From: Dehalococcoidia bacterium UBA2588
Lineage (GTDB): Bacteria > Chloroflexota > Dehalococcoidia > Lucifugimonadales > UBA3495
Direction of reading: 5' to 3'
NCBI GenBank assembly: GCA_002339805.1
Contig: DDKW01000026.1
Location: forward strand, 1 to 45,953
Length of the DNA: 45,953 nt
The position numbers and the translations under genes are program-made. Position 1 is the first letter of the stretch; each line of letters opens with the position of its first letter. Under the pieces are notes generated by a model. The model had not been told where the DNA came from, ran no database searches, and worked only from the letters and a program-made list of their open reading frames with translations. Of this stretch, positions 41,868 to 45,953 are shown one piece after another.

Positions 41868-43253
41868 TCAGATGTATTTGTTGGGGTTCATTATGTAGTT
41901 AGGGTCTAAGGTGCTTTTGACTCTTTTTATGAGTTCATAGGATGGACCTAATTCTTTTACTGCAAGATGTTTCAGTTTTATTCCAATGCCATGGCAATAT
42001 TCGATAGAGCCATCCATATCGCAACTTAGCTGCAGTAATGACTCAGATGCTTCATATAATTGTTGTCTGACTGATTCTGAACAAGGGTCCTTGGGTATAA
42101 TCATCATTGAAAAAAAATCTGGTCTCCCCCAGATTGCGTATTCTGTAACATGGAGATTATGTTTTTGAATGATCCTTTCCGAATGTTGTTTGTACTCCAA
42201 TATTTTTGATGGAGGAAGGCTTAAATGAATATATTCAAAGATGTGGTCTTGGTTTCTTTTCCATTTGTATTTACGGGTTTTGTTGAGAGCTGTCTTGGAA
42301 TATAGTTCTGCTGAATTATGCCGTTTGCTCCAATATGACGCAGTAGTATCTGAGTCGATTTGGAATTGATGTTGGTTATCCATTTTGTTTATAATCCATT
42401 TGATTGATGCAGCTATAATATCGGCTTCGCCATCGAGCACTAAATGCATGATGACCTGGTCAGCTGATTGGCTCAGTTCGAGCAAAGAAGGTTGTAAGTT
42501 TGCGTTATATATGTTCAACAGAAACTGGTATCCGCTTTTAAAATCTGGAAACCCAATACTCATGAAACGCGTAGCTTTAGGTTGTGGATAAATTTTGAGC
42601 GAAGCTTTTGTAATTACCCCTAGTGTTCCTTCTGTCCCTATAAAGAAATTTGATATGTCTGGTCCCACAGAGTGGCTAGGGATCTGACTAATAGGCAGGA
42701 TCTCTCCAGTAGGCAGTACTGCTTCGAGACCAATTACTTGTTCTCCCATCGTGCCGTACTTACTAGCTGTATATCCTACTCCATTTGTGGATATAGCTCC
42801 TCCAACAGACGCTATACTTAAGGAATATGGATCGTGGCCTAATACGTGATTTTTGGTGTTAAGTATGTAGTTTAGTTCACCAAGTATCATTCCTGCTTCT
42901 ACGGTTACTGACTTACTGGTTAGATCAAATGTGATTAAATTATTCATGTTTTTGAGGCTAATCATTAAGGCGTTTTTTGATGGAGCTATACCTCCCATAA
43001 CGCCAGTACCTGCACCCAAAGGTGTTACGGGGATGAGATGAATATTAGCTAGTTTGATAATGTCTGATATTTGCTGACTAGATGCAGGAAAAAGGACTGC
43101 TGAGGGAAGGGTTGCTAATTCGTTTTGTAAGTAGAGTGCTCTGTTAGGGGATAATGCATCTGAGGAGAATATGTCTAAATCGGTTTCTTCTGTAACTATA
43201 TTATGTTGTCCAACTATAGATCTGAGCTTATCTAGAATGCTCGGGTCTAACAT
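41868..43253 (-). CDS. FAD-linked oxidase, GlcD / D-lactate-dehydrogenase / AGPS-like
   Basis: The 461 residues match the VAO/PCMH flavoenzyme family. The FAD-binding half shows VTPLGAGTGVMGGIAPSKN (about 75-93), VTVEAGMILGELNYIL, HDPYSLSIASVGGAISTNGVG and FIGTEGTLGVITKASLKI. The C-terminal cap ends YCHGIGIKLKHLA and ...LDPNYIMNPNKYI, the usual finish of glycolate oxidase and alkyl-DHAP synthase relatives. Oxidation of a 2-hydroxy acid (glycolate or D-lactate) is most likely, but substrate is not fixed. The ATG 43253 is 4 bases after the cysS stop, so it is probably the end of the ispD-ispF-cysS operon. Confidence 0.9.
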   Translation of the reverse strand: MLDPSILDKLRSIVGQHNIVTEETDLDIFSSDALSPNRALYLQNELATLPSAVLFPASSQQISDIIKLANIHLIPVTPLGAGTGVMGGIAPSKNALMISLKNMNNLITFDLTSKSVTVEAGMILGELNYILNTKNHVLGHDPYSLSIASVGGAISTNGVGYTASKYGTMGEQVIGLEAVLPTGEILPISQIPSHSVGPDISNFFIGTEGTLGVITKASLKIYPQPKATRFMSIGFPDFKSGYQFLLNIYNANLQPSLLELSQSADQVIMHLVLDGEADIIAASIKWIINKMDNQHQFQIDSDTTASYWSKRHNSAELYSKTALNKTRKYKWKRNQDHIFEYIHLSLPPSKILEYKQHSERIIQKHNLHVTEYAIWGRPDFFSMMIIPKDPCSESVRQQLYEASESLLQLSCDMDGSIEYCHGIGIKLKHLAVKELGPSYELIKRVKSTLDPNYIMNPNKYI

Positions 43254-43257
43254 TGAT

Positions 43258-44613
43258 TCATTGCCACTTTGGGCCAGTAGATGTATCTTCGATGTTAATA
43301 TTTAAATCTTGTAGTGTGTTTCTTATTTTGTCTGCTAGATCGTATTGATTGGCTTGCCGTAAATCTTGTCTAATTTCCAGTAACAAATCTATAAATGGAG
43401 CTACATTAGACAAGATAGCAGTTTCTGGAAGTGAAAAAGTTATGCCCAATATATTGCCCATCGTTTTGAGCTCATTTTGAGCTTCCGCTACTTCCATGCT
43501 GGATTCTTTGGCTCTGTTAATTTCTCTGGCTAAGTCGAACATTACAGCGATTGACTGAGGAGTATCTAAATCGTTGCTCATGTGGTTGAGAAATTTTGTT
43601 TTGTATGCTGATGCGTCCAAAATAGTTCCATTCGCGGCAGAAGGCTCCAGAGCAACCCTTAGTCTTTGCAGGCTCCTGGCAACGGCTTCACAGCCTTCAT
43701 CGCTGTAATTCAAAGGGGATCTGTAGTGAGAACTTAGTAAGTAAAGTCTAAGCGCATCTGGTTGATGCTTTGTTAACGCTTCTTCCACTGATACAAGGTT
43801 TCCGATCGACTTACTCATTTTATCTTGTCCGAATTGAAGTAATCCGTTATGCATCCATATTTTTGAGAAAGGTTGCTTGCTTGTGTAAGCTTCACTTTGT
43901 GCGATTTCATTTTCATGATGGGGAAAGACTAGGTCCATTCCTCCTCCATGAATGTCTAATTGGTCCCCTAAGTATTTGGTCGACATTGTTGTGCACTCAA
44001 TATGCCAACCAGGGCGACCAGGCCCCCAAGGGCTATCCCAAGAAGGCTCTCCTTCTTTTGAACCTTTCCATAATGCAAAGTCTATAGGGTTTTCTTTATT
44101 GGGGTCAATTTCGATTCTAGAGCCTGAAATCATGTCCTCGGTTGATCGATTACTTAGTTCTCCATAATTAATGGATTCCTTAACTCTAAAGAATACATCT
44201 GCCCCGGCGGGGTATGCATGTCCACTTTCGATCAAAGTATTTATCGTCTCTATGATGTCTGGAATCTCTTGTGTCGCTCTTGGATACTTTGTGGCCCGCA
44301 ATACGTTCAGAGCGTCCATAGTAGCAAAAAAATCTTGAATATATCGTTCCGTAAGTTCATTCTCACTGATGCCTTCTTCTTTTGCTTTGATTATGATTTT
44401 GTCATCTACATCAGTAAAATTCTGTACATGGTGAACGTTAAATCCTGAGTATTCGAGATATCGTCGTAATACATCGAATACGACATAGCTTAATGCGTGA
44501 CCTACATGAGTGGACGAGTACGGAGTCACTCCGCATACATAAACCTTCACTTCTGTTGGGTTATACGGTTTAAACTCTTCAATTGTCCTGTTAAGTGTGT
44601 TGTAAAGTTTCAT
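43258..44613 (-). CDS. cysS: Cysteinyl-tRNA synthetase
   Basis: Class I synthetase charging tRNA-Cys. The 451 residues begin MKLYNTLNRTIEEFKPYNP. Zn ligand Cys27 is in YVCGVTPYSSTHVGHA, where HVGH replaces the HIGH box, and WHIECTTMS and HGGGMDLVFPHHENE hold the other Zn ligands. KMSKS is intact in DKMSKSIGNLV. The C-terminal tRNA-binding helices are present. The start overlaps the ispF stop by 4 bases. The ispD-ispF-cysS order is widespread in bacteria. Confidence 0.97.
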   Translation of the reverse strand: MKLYNTLNRTIEEFKPYNPTEVKVYVCGVTPYSSTHVGHALSYVVFDVLRRYLEYSGFNVHHVQNFTDVDDKIIIKAKEEGISENELTERYIQDFFATMDALNVLRATKYPRATQEIPDIIETINTLIESGHAYPAGADVFFRVKESINYGELSNRSTEDMISGSRIEIDPNKENPIDFALWKGSKEGEPSWDSPWGPGRPGWHIECTTMSTKYLGDQLDIHGGGMDLVFPHHENEIAQSEAYTSKQPFSKIWMHNGLLQFGQDKMSKSIGNLVSVEEALTKHQPDALRLYLLSSHYRSPLNYSDEGCEAVARSLQRLRVALEPSAANGTILDASAYKTKFLNHMSNDLDTPQSIAVMFDLAREINRAKESSMEVAEAQNELKTMGNILGITFSLPETAILSNVAPFIDLLLEIRQDLRQANQYDLADKIRNTLQDLNINIEDTSTGPKWQ

Positions 44614-45095
44614 TGTTTTCTATTTATTGTTACCACTGCCATAGTAGCTATGCCCTGCTCTTTCCCTACAAAGCCTAGATGGTCGGTGGTAGTGGCTTTG
44701 ATATTGATAGAGCTAAGACCGATACTTAAAACAGAGTCTATATTTTTGCGCATATCCAGTATGTACTTTGATAATGCTGGTTTTTGAGCGATTATTGTAG
44801 CATCGACATGGGATACCTGCCAATTTGATTCTTGCCTAAGTTTATCTACTTGCCTAAGTAGTTCTAAGCTACTAATCCCTTTTAGAGAGGGATCTTCTGA
44901 TGGGAATATTGTTCCTATATCTCCTAAAGTCAGACTCCCTAGTAATGCATCGATTATGGCATGAATTAGGACGTCTCCGTCGCTATGCCCAAGTAATCCT
45001 AGGTTGTGCTGGATTAGAACTCCACCTATGACTAATGGCAGATTTTCTCTTAATTGATGTGCATCGATACCTATTCCTGATTTGAATTCGAACAT
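44610..45095 (-). CDS. ispF: 2-C-methyl-D-erythritol 2,4-cyclodiphosphate synthase
   Basis: Fifth step of the MEP isoprenoid pathway. The 161 residues carry the metal site in GIGIDAHQL (Asp11, His13) and GLLGHSDGDVLIHAIIDALLG (split at His45, the third ligand), DIGTIFPSEDPSLKG, and the C-terminal TTDHLGFVGKEQGIA with the substrate-binding Thr-Thr. Length is normal. It starts 9 bases after ispD and overlaps cysS by 4 bases, so the three genes are co-translated. Confidence 0.97.
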   Translation of the reverse strand: MFEFKSGIGIDAHQLRENLPLVIGGVLIQHNLGLLGHSDGDVLIHAIIDALLGSLTLGDIGTIFPSEDPSLKGISSLELLRQVDKLRQESNWQVSHVDATIIAQKPALSKYILDMRKNIDSVLSIGLSSINIKATTTDHLGFVGKEQGIATMAVVTINRKQ

Positions 45096-45104
45096 GGCGT
45101 GAAA

Positions 45105-45794
45105 TTATTCCTTCTCAGGGTTTAGCAGGATGTACTCTGCTAACATTAGATCTATTGGAGTGGTTACTTTTATGTTTCTAGGATCTCCGTCAGCTATACG
45201 GATTCCTATGTTTAAAGATTCAATTAATGATGAATCATCTGTATGCTCCCCAGAGTTATTTGCATATGCGTTTTGAATTGTTTCCCATTCAAAGATTTGA
45301 GGTGTTTGGGCATGCCATAACTTTGACCTATCTATAGTGCGAAGAATTGTGCCATTGCTTTTAGATTGTTTTATTGTGTCAACTACAGGGATAGCCGGTA
45401 TGGCATTACCGTGGGAAGTTGCTAATTTTATGCAATTAGTGATCGTATGATGCATAATGCATGGTCTGGCGCCATCATGTATGCCAACTAGTTTACTTGG
45501 CGTTAAGTGGTTCAGTCCTAAATTGACTGACTCTTGGCGTGTTTCCCCGCCGCTACACACTTTGATTACTTTATGGAAATTAGACTTTGAGACGAGTTCT
45601 TCAACTTCGAGTATTTTACTGGATTCTACGACTAGGCATATGTTTGATACTAATGGATGTGTCTCGAAACTCCGGACCGTATGATAAATCATGGGGTGAC
45701 CCGCTATCTCAGCATATATCTTATTACTTCCCATTCGGGTACTGTTTCCGGCTGCAACTATTACTACTCCCAGAATAGGTTGTGAGCTGGGCAT
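45105..45794 (-). CDS. ispD: 2-C-methyl-D-erythritol 4-phosphate cytidylyltransferase
   Basis: Third step of the MEP pathway (CTP + MEP). The 229 residues show VVIVAAGNSTRMGSNKIYAE (in part), the CTP-binding Gly-rich loop and Lys, then VGIHDGARPC, AIPVVDTIKQ and WHAQTPQIFEW (the TPQ.F signature), TDDSSLIE and IKVTTPIDLMLAE. The ATG 45794 adjoins the upstream PIN-TRAM gene stop with no gap, so translation is coupled. Confidence 0.97.
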   Translation of the reverse strand: MPSSQPILGVVIVAAGNSTRMGSNKIYAEIAGHPMIYHTVRSFETHPLVSNICLVVESSKILEVEELVSKSNFHKVIKVCSGGETRQESVNLGLNHLTPSKLVGIHDGARPCIMHHTITNCIKLATSHGNAIPAIPVVDTIKQSKSNGTILRTIDRSKLWHAQTPQIFEWETIQNAYANNSGEHTDDSSLIESLNIGIRIADGDPRNIKVTTPIDLMLAEYILLNPEKE

Positions 45795-45953
45795 TTAAGC
45801 GCTGCGAGTTTGGGCAAATATTATCCTGCCAGCGGCAGTCTGTAGTACTCGCGTTACAGTGACGTCATGACTAGAATTTATAAAGCGGCGACCACCTTCA
45901 ACTACAACCATAGTGCCATCGTCAAGATAAGCTACGCCTTGTCCGATCTCTTT
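45795..45953 (-). CDS. yacL: PIN/TRAM-domain protein (YacL type), C-terminal end only
   Basis: The last 52 codons of a minus-strand gene that enters from the right edge. They read [20 protein letters not shown] then RRFI and [17 protein letters not shown], ending at TAA 45795. This matches the C-terminal TRAM domain of YacL-like PIN-domain proteins, a putative RNA-binding nuclease family. It stands immediately before ispD, as in many bacteria, often with carD further upstream. The PIN domain lies outside the window. Confidence 0.88.
   Translation of the reverse strand, partial: KEIGQGVAYLDDGTMVVVEGGRRFINSSHDVTVTRVLQTAAGRIIFAQTRSA

Noticed and set aside
1..45953. CRISPR array, insertion sequence, prophage or integrated island.
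   Set aside because: No spaced direct repeats, transposase, integrase or tRNA-associated attachment duplication was seen; gene content and base composition look uniform.

Overview
The window is an ordinary-looking, visibly AT-rich bacterial chromosome segment packed with short-spaced genes. I see no insertion sequence, phage gene, integrase, CRISPR array or rRNA. Several traits point to a marine Chloroflexota lineage of the SAR202/Dehalococcoidia kind: an LLM-class (F420-type) oxidoreductase beside NIPSNAP and SnoaL-like genes, paired MaoC-like hotdog proteins, a two-domain VOC protein, a CysO-like sulfur carrier behind a zinc-ribbon threonine synthase, a nickel superoxide dismutase and a cobA-hemD fusion. 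This taxonomic placement is inference from gene content; nothing in the window proves it.

Layout. 0-2.5 kb (minus): rpsF (cut by the window edge), glyA and an unrecognised gene. 2.7-5.5 kb (plus): two MaoC-like genes, then a gene that reads through an in-frame TGA to give a SelW/Rdx-type CxxU selenoprotein, with a bacterial SECIS-like hairpin just after the TGA; then a pentapeptide-repeat protein and a DRTGG-domain protein. 5.5-8.6 kb (minus): a lipoprotein serine hydrolase, a small ABM-like protein and a Kef/Nap-type antiporter. 8.7-10.6 kb (plus): threonine synthase, NIL-domain protein and CysO-like sulfur carrier. Then tgt, a TauE/SafE permease, aroB, aroK and a VOC protein.

15.6-23.5 kb (plus) is the most coherent block. 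A fused two-domain siroheme decarboxylase (AhbA/AhbB or NirDL type) is followed by a precorrin-2 dehydrogenase with a cysteine-rich tail, hemA, hemC, a cobA-hemD fusion, hemB and hemL, ending at a perfect bidirectional terminator. Together these take glutamyl-tRNA to siroheme and on to didecarboxysiroheme. That points to the alternative (siroheme-dependent) heme route or to heme d1, not to the protoporphyrin route. Next come sodN (Ni-SOD), ilvD, an enoyl-CoA hydratase, a Wzy/O-antigen-ligase-like membrane protein with TPRs, and mutS2.

31.7-46 kb: a DinB-like protein; a NIPSNAP / LLM oxidoreductase / SnoaL cluster; an alpha/beta hydrolase; rplY (L25); a DUF3800-like protein with an altered active-site motif; a complete phosphonate-type ABC importer (two permeases, ATPase, binding lipoprotein); tRNA-Ser(GGA) with a near-consensus promoter; a D-2-hydroxyacid dehydrogenase; a 476-base gap holding a consensus promoter, a 53-codon ORF and a perfect hairpin; and finally, on the minus strand, yacL-like (cut by the edge), ispD, ispF, cysS and a GlcD-like FAD oxidase.

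The items most worth following up are the selenoprotein gene, which ordinary gene calling would cut short, the siroheme-decarboxylase-led tetrapyrrole operon, and the thrC-NIL-CysO sulfur cluster.
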